From Pseudomonas sp. GOM6 (lineage in GTDB: Bacteria > Pseudomonadota > Gammaproteobacteria > Pseudomonadales > Pseudomonadaceae): DNA of 64,000 nt. Under the pieces are notes generated by a model. That model was not told the origin of the DNA, searched no databases, and saw nothing but the letters and a program-made list of their open reading frames with translations. The stretch covers positions 1-64,000 of the forward strand of contig NZ_JARPUS010000009.1 of assembly GCF_029537485.1 (NCBI RefSeq), in the 5' to 3' direction. Below, piece by piece: positions 8,274-16,904 of this stretch (its first letter is position 1; the number at the start of each line of letters is the position of its first letter). Position numbers and translations under genes: made by a program.

Positions 8274-9038
8274 ATGATGAGTGTGCTCCCCGATCTGTCC
8301 CCGCTTGCGCCCCTGGTCGCCGCCGTGCGCCAGGGGCGTTTGCTCGAAATGCTCGACCCCGCGCTGCAGGCCCTGTTTCCCGGCGTCGGCTACGCGCTGT
8401 TCCTGTTCCGCCCGGGCTGTCCGCCGAGCTGTCTGCTGGACAACCTGGCCGAAACGCGGCGCACCCAGGTGCTCGACCCTTACCTGGACGGCATGTACCT
8501 GCTCGATCCGCTCTACCACCATGCCAGCCGCCAGCCGCGCGAGGGTGTGGTGTCGCTCAGCGAGATCATGCCCGAGGGCTTTCGCCAATCCGACTATCAC
8601 CGTCAGTACTACAAGGGCATCGCCCTGCATGACGAGTTGATGCTCTGTTGCAACCTGCCGGAGGCGGTGCTGGTGCTGTCGATGGGCTGTTATGAGAGGC
8701 CAGGTCCGCGTCGCCTGCGCACCCGGCTGGAGAGCCTGCAGCCGCTGCTGACGGCCTTTCTGGTCGAAGGCCTGGGCAACCTCAACCTGGCCGGGGAGCA
8801 GGGCGCCGCGCCGGAGTTACTGGGTGACCTGGAGGGTAGCGAAGCGCTGAGCCCGCGCGAGCAGCAGGTGGCGCAGTTGATCCTGCGCGGCTTCGCCGGC
8901 AAGGCGATTGCCCGACAACTGGGCATCAGCCCGGAGACGGTGAAGATTCATCGCCGTCATCTGTATCGCAAGCTGGGCGTGGCTTCGCAGGCTGAGTTGT
9001 TCAGCCGTTTCCTGCATAGCCGGGGGCTTGAGCGCTAG
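8274..9038 (+). CDS. LuxR-type transcriptional regulator
   Basis: 254 aa. The C-terminal 65 residues are a classic GerE/LuxR helix-turn-helix (LSPREQQVAQLILRGFAGKA..LGISPETVKIHRRHLYRKL). The N-terminal 180 residues are not an obvious autoinducer-binding or receiver domain, so the signal is unknown. It follows the deacetylase gene by 12 bases and likely regulates this small amine-related operon. The start is ATG at 8274; a second in-frame ATG follows directly. Confidence 0.88.
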   Translation: MMSVLPDLSPLAPLVAAVRQGRLLEMLDPALQALFPGVGYALFLFRPGCPPSCLLDNLAETRRTQVLDPYLDGMYLLDPLYHHASRQPREGVVSLSEIMPEGFRQSDYHRQYYKGIALHDELMLCCNLPEAVLVLSMGCYERPGPRRLRTRLESLQPLLTAFLVEGLGNLNLAGEQGAAPELLGDLEGSEALSPREQQVAQLILRGFAGKAIARQLGISPETVKIHRRHLYRKLGVASQAELFSRFLHSRGLER

Positions 9039-9056
9039 CACCCGCAGCGTGCGGTG

Positions 9057-10379
9057 TCAGCCCTTCAACTGGTTGGCAAACTGCCCCACGGCGTCGACCA
9101 CACGCTGGGCGCCATCCTGAATCTCGACGATCACCGCGCCGGCCTGGTTGGCTAGGCTCAGGCCCTGCTCGGCCTGCTGGCGGCTGCTGGCCATGCTTTC
9201 CACCGCGGTCTGGGCCAGGGCCTGGTTCTGTTGTACTACGTCGACGATCTCCTTGGCCGCCTGGCTGGTACGCGCGGCCAGGTTGCGCACTTCATCGGCG
9301 ACCACGGCGAAGCCGCGCCCTTGCTCGCCAGCGCGGGCGGCTTCAATGGCCGCGTTCAGGGCGAGCAGGTTGGTCTGGTCGGCAATGCCGCTGATGGTCT
9401 TGATGATCGAGCTGATCAGCTGCGACTGCTTGTCCAGTGCCTCGATGCCGGCTGCGGCTTCCTGCACTTGCTCGGTGATCTGGCGCATGACTTCGACGGT
9501 CTGGCTGACCACCGTCGTGCCTTTTTGCGCCGTGGCGTCGGTTTGCTGGGAAGTGCTGTAGGCGATGGTCGCCGCCTCGGCGACAGCTTCTTCCTGGTTG
9601 ACCTGGTCGGTGATCACCGTGGCGAATTTGACGATCTTGTACAGCTGGTCGTGGGCGTCGTGCACCGGGTTGTAGGACGCCTCCAGCCAGACCACGCGAC
9701 CATGGCTGTCGACGCGCTTGAAGCGGCCAGCGACGAATTCGCCACGGTTGAGCTTGGCCCAGAACTCGCGGTAGGCCTGGGAGTTGTACTCCTCGGGTTC
9801 GCAGAAGAGGCGGTGGTGCTTGCCCTGGATTTGCTCCAGGCGATAGCCCATGCCGTCGAGGAAGCGCTCGTTGGCGGTGATCACCTCGCCGGCCAGGTTG
9901 AATTCGATGACCGCGGTCGAGCGCAGCAGGGCGCTGATGATGCCCTGGTGCTCCTTGGCGGTTTCGATGGTGCGGGTCAGGTCCTTGGAGCACACGGTAA
10001 AGCCGATTAGCTCCTTGCGGCTGTTGTGCGAGGGTTGCCAGATGGTGCGCAGCCAGGCGTCATCGCCATTGGCCCGGTTGAGGTGAAACGCGCCACTGAT
10101 GTGCCTGCCCTGTTCCAGCGCTTCCATTAGCGGTCTGAAGTTGGGGTCGCGTTTGAAGGACTCGGGGATCAGGCTGCGTACGTCGCGGCCGATCAGGTCT
10201 TCGCGGCGGTAACCCATCTCGGCCAGGAACAGGGCGTTCACGTTCGTGATATACCCTTTGGCGTCGAGGTCCAGAACCAGCATTTCTTCCAGCAGTGACT
10301 CTTTGATCTGGCGCGTGCGCGCGAACTCTTCGCGCAGGCATTCCAACTCTTCCTTGAGACGTGAATTGAATCCGAGCAT
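9057..10379 (-). CDS. Cytosolic PAS-PAS methyl-accepting chemotaxis protein (BdlA-type)
   Basis: 440 aa with no membrane segment. After a short coiled coil ([17 protein letters not shown]) come two PAS domains (about 30-150 and 150-270), then a compact MCP signalling domain with the conserved hairpin [37 protein letters not shown]. This two-PAS soluble layout is that of P. aeruginosa BdlA, which senses redox-type signals and controls biofilm dispersal; orthology is not proven. ATG at 10379 (MLGFNSRL) was preferred over GTG at 10391 because family members start at the MxGFNxxL segment. It stands alone between genes of other function. Confidence 0.88.
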   Translation of the reverse strand: MLGFNSRLKEELECLREEFARTRQIKESLLEEMLVLDLDAKGYITNVNALFLAEMGYRREDLIGRDVRSLIPESFKRDPNFRPLMEALEQGRHISGAFHLNRANGDDAWLRTIWQPSHNSRKELIGFTVCSKDLTRTIETAKEHQGIISALLRSTAVIEFNLAGEVITANERFLDGMGYRLEQIQGKHHRLFCEPEEYNSQAYREFWAKLNRGEFVAGRFKRVDSHGRVVWLEASYNPVHDAHDQLYKIVKFATVITDQVNQEEAVAEAATIAYSTSQQTDATAQKGTTVVSQTVEVMRQITEQVQEAAAGIEALDKQSQLISSIIKTISGIADQTNLLALNAAIEAARAGEQGRGFAVVADEVRNLAARTSQAAKEIVDVVQQNQALAQTAVESMASSRQQAEQGLSLANQAGAVIVEIQDGAQRVVDAVGQFANQLKG

Positions 10380-10576
10380 GTGGGCCACCACTGGGGAATG
10401 ACTGCGTGTTCCAGCTTTTTCGGCGCAGTTGTGCGTTTCTGAAGGACTACCTGGAAATTTAGCCTAGCAGTGCTTTGCCATGCTGCTCAGTCGTGCCGTG
10501 TGCGCTTAAAGCGCCCACCGGGGCAGCCGCAGGTTGTCATTCGAGCGTGTTGGCCTGGCGCAGAGCCGGTGCCCGC

Positions 10577-11023
10577 TCAGAGCTGCGTGCGGTACTGGAT
10601 GAAGCCGGAGCGTTCGGCGATGCGGTCATATAGCTGGCGGCCGCGGTAGTTGTCTTCCTGGGTCAGCCAGTGCACCCGCGAGGCGCCAGCGGCACGGGCC
10701 TGGGCGTAGACGTGTTCGATCATCCGCCGGCCGATGCCGCTGCCGCGCAGGTTCTCATCGACGTACAGGTCCTGCAGGTAGCAGTAGTCGCCGGTGGTCC
10801 AGCAGGAGCGGTGGAAAATCCAGTGCACCAGGGCCACGGCGCGACCGTTCTGCCAGGCCAGAGAGGCGTGCATAGGCTCGGCGGGGTCGAGGAACCGTTG
10901 CCAGGTCAGCGCGCTGGTCTCGCTGGCGATCTCGGTCTTGTAGAAGCGCTGGTAGCCCTGCCAGAGCGGCAGCCAGGCGGCGTGGTCTTCTGCCTCGACG
11001 GCGCGGATATCGAGTGTGCTCAT
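10577..11023 (-). CDS. GNAT-family N-acetyltransferase
   Basis: 148 aa. The acetyl-CoA binding motif is clear: LQDLYVDENLRGSGIGRRMIEHV, with the R-G-x-G-I-G pyrophosphate loop. The N-terminal AWLPLWQGYQRFYK and the YCYLQDLY strand are typical of the Hpa2/Hpa3-like subgroup, whose known members acetylate polyamines, histones or D-amino acids; the substrate here is unknown. It lies 18 bases downstream of a PaiB-family gene and both are divergent from a MocR-type regulator. Confidence 0.9.
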   Translation of the reverse strand: MSTLDIRAVEAEDHAAWLPLWQGYQRFYKTEIASETSALTWQRFLDPAEPMHASLAWQNGRAVALVHWIFHRSCWTTGDYCYLQDLYVDENLRGSGIGRRMIEHVYAQARAAGASRVHWLTQEDNYRGRQLYDRIAERSGFIQYRTQL

Positions 11024-11041
11024 GGTGGCGTCCTTGATCGG

Positions 11042-11668
11042 TCAGGTGTGCATGCGGGCGGCCAGCTCGCGGTCGCGCGCGTCGGTGCTGTTGAGCAGGG
11101 CTTGCTGTACGCCTTGCTGGTCGGCGGCGCTGCGGTTCTGGCCGAGCTTCCACTTGCCTTCCAGGCGGCGGATCGGCAGGGCGAAGCCGACGATGGCGCG
11201 CAGCATGCTGTCGAGGTATTCGCGCGGCGCGTCGTCCACCGACCAGGGTTTGGGCTGGCTGGCTTCGTGGCGGTCGCTGAGGCGGCTGACCAGGTTCAGC
11301 AGGCGCTGCTCATCATCGAATATTTCCGCCTGGCCGTAGGCGTGAACGGCGATGTAGTTCCAGGTCGGCACTACCTTGCCGTGCTCGGCCTTGGCCGGAT
11401 ACCAGCCGGGGCTGACATAGGCATCCGGGCCCTGGCAGATCACCAGCACTTCTGTGCCCAGCGCCAGCTCGCGCCAGTGTGGGTTGGCCCTGGCCAGGTG
11501 GCCGTAGAGCGTGCCGAACTCGCCTTCTTCCTCAACCAGCAGCAGGGGCAGATGGCTGGCCTGCAGGCCGCTCGGGCCGTGGCTGACCAGGGTGGCCAGG
11601 CGGCAAGCGGCGATCTGCCGGTGCAGCTCGGTGAGGTCGTTCTGGCAAAAGGCGGAAGGCCGGTACAT
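11042..11668 (-). CDS. PaiB-family FMN-binding protein
   Basis: 208 aa, full length for the family. PaiB of Bacillus subtilis is encoded beside the polyamine acetyltransferase PaiA and was described as a negative regulator of sporulation and protease genes; structurally the family is an FMN-binding split-barrel. Recognisable segments are MYRPSAF at the start, LATLVSHGPSGLQASHLPLL, GHLARANPHW, YVSPGWYPAK, VPTWNYIAVHAYG and the C-terminal KWKLGQNR. It is first gene of a PaiB-GNAT pair, a pairing similar to paiB-paiA. Confidence 0.92.
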   Translation of the reverse strand: MYRPSAFCQNDLTELHRQIAACRLATLVSHGPSGLQASHLPLLLVEEEGEFGTLYGHLARANPHWRELALGTEVLVICQGPDAYVSPGWYPAKAEHGKVVPTWNYIAVHAYGQAEIFDDEQRLLNLVSRLSDRHEASQPKPWSVDDAPREYLDSMLRAIVGFALPIRRLEGKWKLGQNRSAADQQGVQQALLNSTDARDRELAARMHT

Positions 11669-11758
11669 GCGGTGGTCCTCTGGCGTGGTGGCGCCATGCT
11701 AGGCAGGATATTGGCCTTCAAGAAGATCCATTTTTCGTGACTTTGATGGAGCCAATTC

Positions 11759-13246
11759 ATGAGCATGCCAGCCCCGTTACCGGTCGACCTCTCCGGTATC
11801 CGTCTCGACCCTGAGCAGGGGCTGGCCCGCCAGCTTTACCAGGCGCTGCGCGAGCGTATGCTCGATGGGCGTCTGGCGGGTGGTGTGCGCTTGCCGGCCA
11901 GTCGCGACCTGGCCAAGGTGCTGGGCGTTTCGCGCAACACGGTGGGCAGGGCGCTCGACCAGCTGTATGCCGAGGGTTATGTGCAGGGCCGGGTGGGCGA
12001 TGGCACCTACGTGGTGGAACTGGCCGGGGTAACGCGGACGCAGTCGCTGGCGAGCCAAGGCCCGGCACCTGGCGCGGCCTTGCAGCGGCTGCAGCAGCAC
12101 CACCTGGCCGCACCACTGGAGGGTGCGCCGCGCGCCTTTCGTGTCGGTGTGCCGGCCTTCGACCTGTTCCCCTTCGAGACCTGGGCGCGGCTGTCGGCGC
12201 GCTTCTGGCGCAAGCCGTCGCCGGCGCGCCTGGGCTATGGCGACCCGGCTGGCGACATGCAACTGCGCGAGCTGATCGCCGCGTACCTGCGCAACAGCCG
12301 TGGCCTGCACTGCGACCCGGCGCAGATCGTGGTCACCTGCGGCGCCCAGCAGGGCATCAGCCTGTGCGCGCAGCTGCTGGTGCAGCCCGGCGACCGGGTG
12401 GCAGTGGAGAACCCCGGTTATCGCGCTGCCGGGCATGCCTTCGCCGTGGCCGGCGCCGCGTTGCAGGGCATTTCCGTGGACGGCGACGGGCTGGACACCA
12501 CCGAGCTGGAGCGGGCAGGGCGTTGCCGGCTGGTCTATGTCACGCCTTCGCACCAGTACCCCACTGGCGTCACCCTGTCGCTGGCGCGGCGCCTGGAGTT
12601 GCTGGACTGGGCCGAGCGCGAGGATGCCTGGATCGTCGAGGACGACTACGACGGCGAGTATCGCTACAACGGCACGCCCCTGGCGCCGCTGGCCGCGCTG
12701 GATCGCCAGGGGCGGGTGCTGTATGTCGGCACCTTCTGCAAGATCGCCTTTCCTGCCCTGCGCCTGGGCTATCTGGTGCTGCCGCCGCATCTGGCCGAGG
12801 CTTTTGCCCGGCGCCGCGCAGTGGACATGCGTCATTCGGAAATCGGCACCCAGGCGGTGATGGCCGAGTTCATCGCTGCTGGGCACTTCCAGCGGCACAT
12901 CCGCCGCATGCGTAGCGCTGCACGCAACCGCCGTGATGCTCTGCTGGCCGGCTGGCCAAGCGCGGTGCCTGGATGTGCGCCGCTGCCGGCGGTGGATGCC
13001 GGCCTGCACCTGAGCCTGCGCGTCGAGAGCCTGGCCCGCGAGCGCGAGCTGATCAACAGCGCCGCAAGAGCAGGTGTAGAGTTGAATGCGCTAAGCAGCT
13101 ACTGGTTGCCCGACAGTGCCATGGCCGAGGATGACCGGGCGGGCCTGGTGCTGGGTTTCGCCGCCGTGCCGGAGGCGGCCATCGGCGAGGCGCTGCAGGC
13201 ACTGCACCGCGCCTGGGCGACAACGCCGGGCAACACCCAGCCGTAG
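11759..13246 (+). CDS. MocR/PdxR-type regulator (GntR wHTH + aminotransferase domain)
   Basis: 495 aa. Residues about 20-80 are a GntR winged helix (LPASRDLAKVLGVSRNTVGRALDQLYAEGYV). The rest is a class I aminotransferase-like domain that binds PLP as effector; the PLP lysine is in GTFCKIAFPALRLGY and the aspartate in VEDDYDGEYRY. Such proteins usually act on a divergent gene, here the PaiB-GNAT pair 90 bases away. The intergenic spacer has an ATTGGC...GCCAAT inverted pair (11709-11714, 11751-11756) close to the start codon that could be part of an operator. ATG at 11759. Confidence 0.92.
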   Translation: MSMPAPLPVDLSGIRLDPEQGLARQLYQALRERMLDGRLAGGVRLPASRDLAKVLGVSRNTVGRALDQLYAEGYVQGRVGDGTYVVELAGVTRTQSLASQGPAPGAALQRLQQHHLAAPLEGAPRAFRVGVPAFDLFPFETWARLSARFWRKPSPARLGYGDPAGDMQLRELIAAYLRNSRGLHCDPAQIVVTCGAQQGISLCAQLLVQPGDRVAVENPGYRAAGHAFAVAGAALQGISVDGDGLDTTELERAGRCRLVYVTPSHQYPTGVTLSLARRLELLDWAEREDAWIVEDDYDGEYRYNGTPLAPLAALDRQGRVLYVGTFCKIAFPALRLGYLVLPPHLAEAFARRRAVDMRHSEIGTQAVMAEFIAAGHFQRHIRRMRSAARNRRDALLAGWPSAVPGCAPLPAVDAGLHLSLRVESLARERELINSAARAGVELNALSSYWLPDSAMAEDDRAGLVLGFAAVPEAAIGEALQALHRAWATTPGNTQP

Positions 13247-13819
13247 GAGGGGCCTTGGCCGCCATGCCTTTGCGGCTCAAGTTGCGGTTAGGCAGGCACT
13301 GCCCATCAGTGTGGTTGCGCGCCATTAGCGTCGCAGGGTCAATAGGAGCCGTGCCAGAGCATCGCGGCTGAAGCCGCTCCCACGCGAGTATGTCTGGACT
13401 TCTGTGGGAGCGGCTTTAGCCGCGATTACCCCATACAGCACCTGGCCGTAGGAGGGGCCTTGGCCGCGATTAAATGCCGGCCTCTTCACCAATGCTCAGC
13501 AAGCGAAATTCAATGTTTAGCCATGCTGCAACTGAACGTGTAAAAAATGCGATTTAACTGGCGCTAGAGGGCGTGCGAGTCTCTGCGCTCATGAGTGCAT
13601 CTCTTCCTCTTTCGCCCTGCCTACAGGCCAGCCCGGGTTCTGCTACGGCACAACCGCTGGCCTTCTGGGCGCTGTGGCACTGCCGGCATGCCCGGCCACC
13701 GGATGTGGTGTTCGCCTTCGTTTGCTAACAACTACGGCTGAGCCCGCGCCAGTCGCGCCCCGGACCGCATCCGGGCTACCTCGGGACAATGTCCCGACTC
13801 TCTAATAAGGAACACCCTG
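13243..13819. repeat. Gene-free stretch with several REP-like palindromes
   Basis: It holds two direct copies of the GTAGGAGGGGCCTTGGCC unit (13243-13260, which overlaps the end of the MocR gene, and 13448-13469). It also has an inverted pair of a second family (ATCGCGGCTGAAGCCGCTCC at 13361-13380 and its near reverse complement at 13404-13426), and half of a third family ending ATCCGGGCTAC (about 13769-13779). From about 13480 to 13760 I see no gene, RNA or clear terminator; the last 50 bases lead into the oxidoreductase gene. Confidence 0.85.
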
Positions 13820-15133
13820 ATGAACGCCGCTACCCAGCCCGTGATCGCCGCCGCCGAGCGCGCCAAGTCCTACTACAGCGCCACGCTGAACGAGGAAACC
13901 AACTACCCGACCCTGCAGGGTCAGGTCAGCGTCGATGTGGCGATCATCGGCGGCGGCTTCACCGGCGTCGCCACGGCGGTGGAGCTGGCCGAGCGTGGCC
14001 TCAAGGTGGCCATTGTCGAGACCCACAAGATCGGTTGGGGCGCCACCGGGCGCAATGGCGGTCAGGTCACCGGCAGCCTGTCGGGCGATGCGGCCATGCG
14101 CAAGCAGATGCGCAACACCCTGGGCGAGGAGGTCGATGACTTCATCTGGCACCTGCGCTGGCGTGGTCACGAGATCATCAAGAACCGTGTGGCCAAGTAC
14201 GGCATCCAGTGCGACCTGCGCCATGGCCACCTGCATGCCGCGATGAAGTCCTCGCATATGGACGAGCTGCAGGCGTCCTATGCCGAGGCCATCGAGCGCG
14301 GCATGGGCGACGATGTGAGCCTGCTCGACGCCGAGGGTGTGCGCAGCCACCTGGCGACCGACATTTACATGGGCGCGATCAAGAACACCCGCAACATGCA
14401 CCTGCACCCGCTCAACCTGTGCATCGGCGAGGCCAAGGCGGCCGAGAGCCTGGGCGCGCTGATCTTCGAGCATTCCGAGGTGCTGGATATCGTCCAGGGC
14501 GCCAAGCCTGCGGTGATCACCGCAGGCGGTCGCATCGACGCCAAGCAGGTGCTGCTGGCCGGCGACGTCTACCACAAGCTGGCGCGCAAGCAGCTCAAGG
14601 GCATGATCTTCCCGGCCATGGGCGGCATCGTCACCACCGAACCGCTGGGTGAGCTGGCCAAGGAGCTCAACCCGCAGACCCTGGCCGTGTACGACTGCCG
14701 CTTCGTGCTCGACTACTACCGCATGACCGCCGACGGTCGCCTGCTGTTTGGCGGCGGCGCCAACTACTCGGGACGCGATTCGCGCGATATCGCCGGCGAA
14801 CTGCGCCCGTGCATCGAGGCCACTTTCCCGCAGCTCAAGGGCGTCAAGATCGACTTCCAGTGGAGCTGTGCCATGGGCATCGTGATGAACCGTATCCCGC
14901 AGCTGGGCAAGCTGTCGGACAACGTTTGGTACTGCCAGGGCTACTCCGGCCACGGCATCGCCACCACCCACATCATGGGCGAGATCATGGCCAACGCCCT
15001 GACCGGCACCTTGGGCCACTACGACACCTTCGCCGCCTGCAAGCACATCAAGGTGCCGATGGGCGACGTGTTCGGCAACCCGATGCTGGCGGCCGGCATG
15101 TGGTACTACCAGATGATGGAAAAGCTGCGCTAA
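13820..15133 (+). CDS. FAD-dependent amine oxidoreductase, PuuB-like
   Basis: 437 aa of the DAO fold. The N-terminal FAD-binding beta-alpha-beta is VDVAIIGGGFTGVATAVELAERG (about residues 38-60), followed by GATGRNGGQVTGSL, the segment typical of gamma-glutamylputrescine oxidases and related amine oxidases. The C-terminus has the NVWYCQGYSGHGIATTHIMGE flavin motif. The start MNAATQPVIAAAERAKSYYSATLNE fits this family. It likely oxidises a primary or secondary amine such as gamma-glutamylputrescine; no glutamylpolyamine synthetase or aldehyde dehydrogenase is nearby, so the substrate is open. It stands alone, preceded and followed by repeats. Confidence 0.85.
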   Translation: MNAATQPVIAAAERAKSYYSATLNEETNYPTLQGQVSVDVAIIGGGFTGVATAVELAERGLKVAIVETHKIGWGATGRNGGQVTGSLSGDAAMRKQMRNTLGEEVDDFIWHLRWRGHEIIKNRVAKYGIQCDLRHGHLHAAMKSSHMDELQASYAEAIERGMGDDVSLLDAEGVRSHLATDIYMGAIKNTRNMHLHPLNLCIGEAKAAESLGALIFEHSEVLDIVQGAKPAVITAGGRIDAKQVLLAGDVYHKLARKQLKGMIFPAMGGIVTTEPLGELAKELNPQTLAVYDCRFVLDYYRMTADGRLLFGGGANYSGRDSRDIAGELRPCIEATFPQLKGVKIDFQWSCAMGIVMNRIPQLGKLSDNVWYCQGYSGHGIATTHIMGEIMANALTGTLGHYDTFAACKHIKVPMGDVFGNPMLAAGMWYYQMMEKLR

Positions 15134-15164
15134 GCGCAAGCGGGCTGGGCGTCGACCCTAGTCG

Positions 15165-15222
15165 TAGCCCGGATGTAATCCGGGATGTCGGCAACGCCGC
15201 TGCCGGATTGCATCCGGGCTAC
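15165..15222. repeat. GTAGCCCGGAT-type palindromic repeat pair
   Basis: GTAGCCCGGATGTAATCCGG and, inverted, CCGGATTGCATCCGGGCTAC bracket a short spacer. The same unit recurs as a compact palindrome at 41954-41978 and as half a unit near 13769. Confidence 0.9.
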
Positions 15223-15343
15223 GGCGACGCTGTTGCAAGTCTGTCGGGCGAGGTACGTCGAGCCCAGGTCTTCCGCCACCCTACGGTCGCAGCAAGGCGG
15301 TGAGTTATCCTAGGCGCCCCCATGGCGCCCAGGATACCTAGCG

Positions 15344-15877
15344 ATGAAAGCCCAGCTCCTCGAACTTATCACCCTGATCAGCTCCGGCTGCATGACCGAC
15401 GAGGAAATCGCTCGCATCGCCGACGAGGCCGACCAGGCCTATGCCGACGCCGATGCCTTTCTCGCTGCCAACCCGGACATCAATTACGACGATGATTTCC
15501 CCATCCCCCTGGGCGAATGGGTGGTGGTCGGCAGCCTGCCGGATACCGTGCTGTTCCAGGCCGACAGCTACGAGCAGTTGCTGCAGCAGATCATCGATTC
15601 CTTCGGCCCGCAGGTGAGCTTCAACATCAAGCCCAAGCAGCTGCAGAAGGTGGAGCCACTCAAGGCACTCAACCGCATCCAGGTGCAACTCTCGGCGCTG
15701 TACAAGGAGAAGGGCGGCTACGTGCTGGTGGACTTCAGCGAGCCGCTGGATGATGAGCTGCAGTGCGTGCTCGTCTACACCAGCGACCTGCCGCGGGTGC
15801 TGGAGCTGGCTGTTGAGGTTGGTATCTACGCCGCGCCGGCCTATGAGGCACTCAAGGCCGCTCTCTCCGAGGGTTGA
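15344..15877 (+). CDS. Conserved hypothetical protein, 177 aa
   Basis: An acidic cytosolic protein with no signal peptide. The N-terminus is helical (MKAQLLELITLISSGCMTDE), followed by a run rich in Ala and Asp and then DINYDDDFPIPLGEWVVVGSLPDTV. I recognise no catalytic motif. Codon use is that of the chromosome, so it is likely a real Pseudomonas-specific gene. It converges with the next gene, 8 bases between stop codons, and has palindromic repeats upstream. Confidence 0.75.
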   Translation: MKAQLLELITLISSGCMTDEEIARIADEADQAYADADAFLAANPDINYDDDFPIPLGEWVVVGSLPDTVLFQADSYEQLLQQIIDSFGPQVSFNIKPKQLQKVEPLKALNRIQVQLSALYKEKGGYVLVDFSEPLDDELQCVLVYTSDLPRVLELAVEVGIYAAPAYEALKAALSEG

Positions 15878-15885
15878 GTGTGCCT

Positions 15886-16677
15886 TCAGCGGCTCCGGCA
15901 GGGCATGGCGGCGAAACCGTAATGGGCTGCCGTCTGCCGCCACTCGGGCAGGCAGTGCAGGGCGTCGATGGCGGCGTTCAGTGGCGCCAGCAGGTCGCCG
16001 GCGGCCTTGCCGACCAGGATATGCCGTTGGAAGTGCACGACGCCGGGCTCCGGGATGGCCACCAGGCGGTCGCCCAGGCCGAGTTCGTGGACCAGGTGCT
16101 GGAACATCAGGCGGTTCATCTGGGTGAAGTCGCCGCGCCCGGCGGCGATCATCTGGATGGTCTGTTGCTCGCTGTTGAAGTCGCTGCGGGTCAGGTGTCC
16201 GGCGGCGACCAAGGGGTCCAGCAGCTGTAGGCGCTGGCCGCGCACGGCAATCAGGCGCTTACCCTTCATCCAGGCCTGGGTCATCTCCGTCGGCACTGTG
16301 TCCACTGGCAGTACCAGCACGTTGTAGTCGTCGAACAGCGGCTGGCTCCACAGGTAGGTGTTGCGCTTGTCATCGCCGATAAAAGTTGGGTGCAGCAGCA
16401 AGGCAATGCCGGCGAAGCCATCCGGCTGTTTGAGCTGGGACTGCAGTAGGCGGGCACGTGGCAGATTTCGCAGCTGCAAGTGCAGTTGTCCTTGCAGTAC
16501 CCGGTTCAGGTGGGCGACCAGTGCTGGCACCAGGCCCTGGCCGTCATCGTTGAGGTAGGGCGAGGTTTCGTAGGTGTTGAAGGCCTGAACCTGCCTGGGG
16601 CTAGCACCGGCGCTTGGCAACAGGAGGGCCACCAGCAGCAGGGTCGAACAGTGCAATAGCGGGGCGAAGTAGGGCAT
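15886..16677 (-). CDS. Periplasmic solute-binding-like protein
   Basis: 263 aa with a signal peptide (MPYFAPLLHCSTLLLVALLLPSAGAS, cleavage near residue 25). The body has the look of the SBP_bac_3 / amino-acid-binding family: YETSPYLNDDGQGLVPALVAHLNRVL near the N-terminus and a C-terminal domain containing GRGDFTQMNRLMFQHLV. No ABC permease or ATPase gene is near, as for many orphan Pseudomonas members that act in signalling rather than transport. The function remains unknown. Confidence 0.75.
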   Translation of the reverse strand: MPYFAPLLHCSTLLLVALLLPSAGASPRQVQAFNTYETSPYLNDDGQGLVPALVAHLNRVLQGQLHLQLRNLPRARLLQSQLKQPDGFAGIALLLHPTFIGDDKRNTYLWSQPLFDDYNVLVLPVDTVPTEMTQAWMKGKRLIAVRGQRLQLLDPLVAAGHLTRSDFNSEQQTIQMIAAGRGDFTQMNRLMFQHLVHELGLGDRLVAIPEPGVVHFQRHILVGKAAGDLLAPLNAAIDALHCLPEWRQTAAHYGFAAMPCRSR

Positions 16678-16904
16678 GCCTGGTTCCTTACTACTGGCCA
16701 GTCACGGGCTGTCGGAGCGCAGTTGAGTGTGGTGTGCCCGTTGGTCTTTGTCGAGTTTCCGTGGTTTGTGGTCGCTGAGTGCCGCCGTTGAGCATGGACT
16801 CACTCTTTGTAGTGATTGAGCGGATCACTCTTTCATCCGTTACCTATTAGAGGATGTTTCATTAGTTTCTGCGGCTGTCCGACACACCCAACGGGGAGAG
16901 CCAC

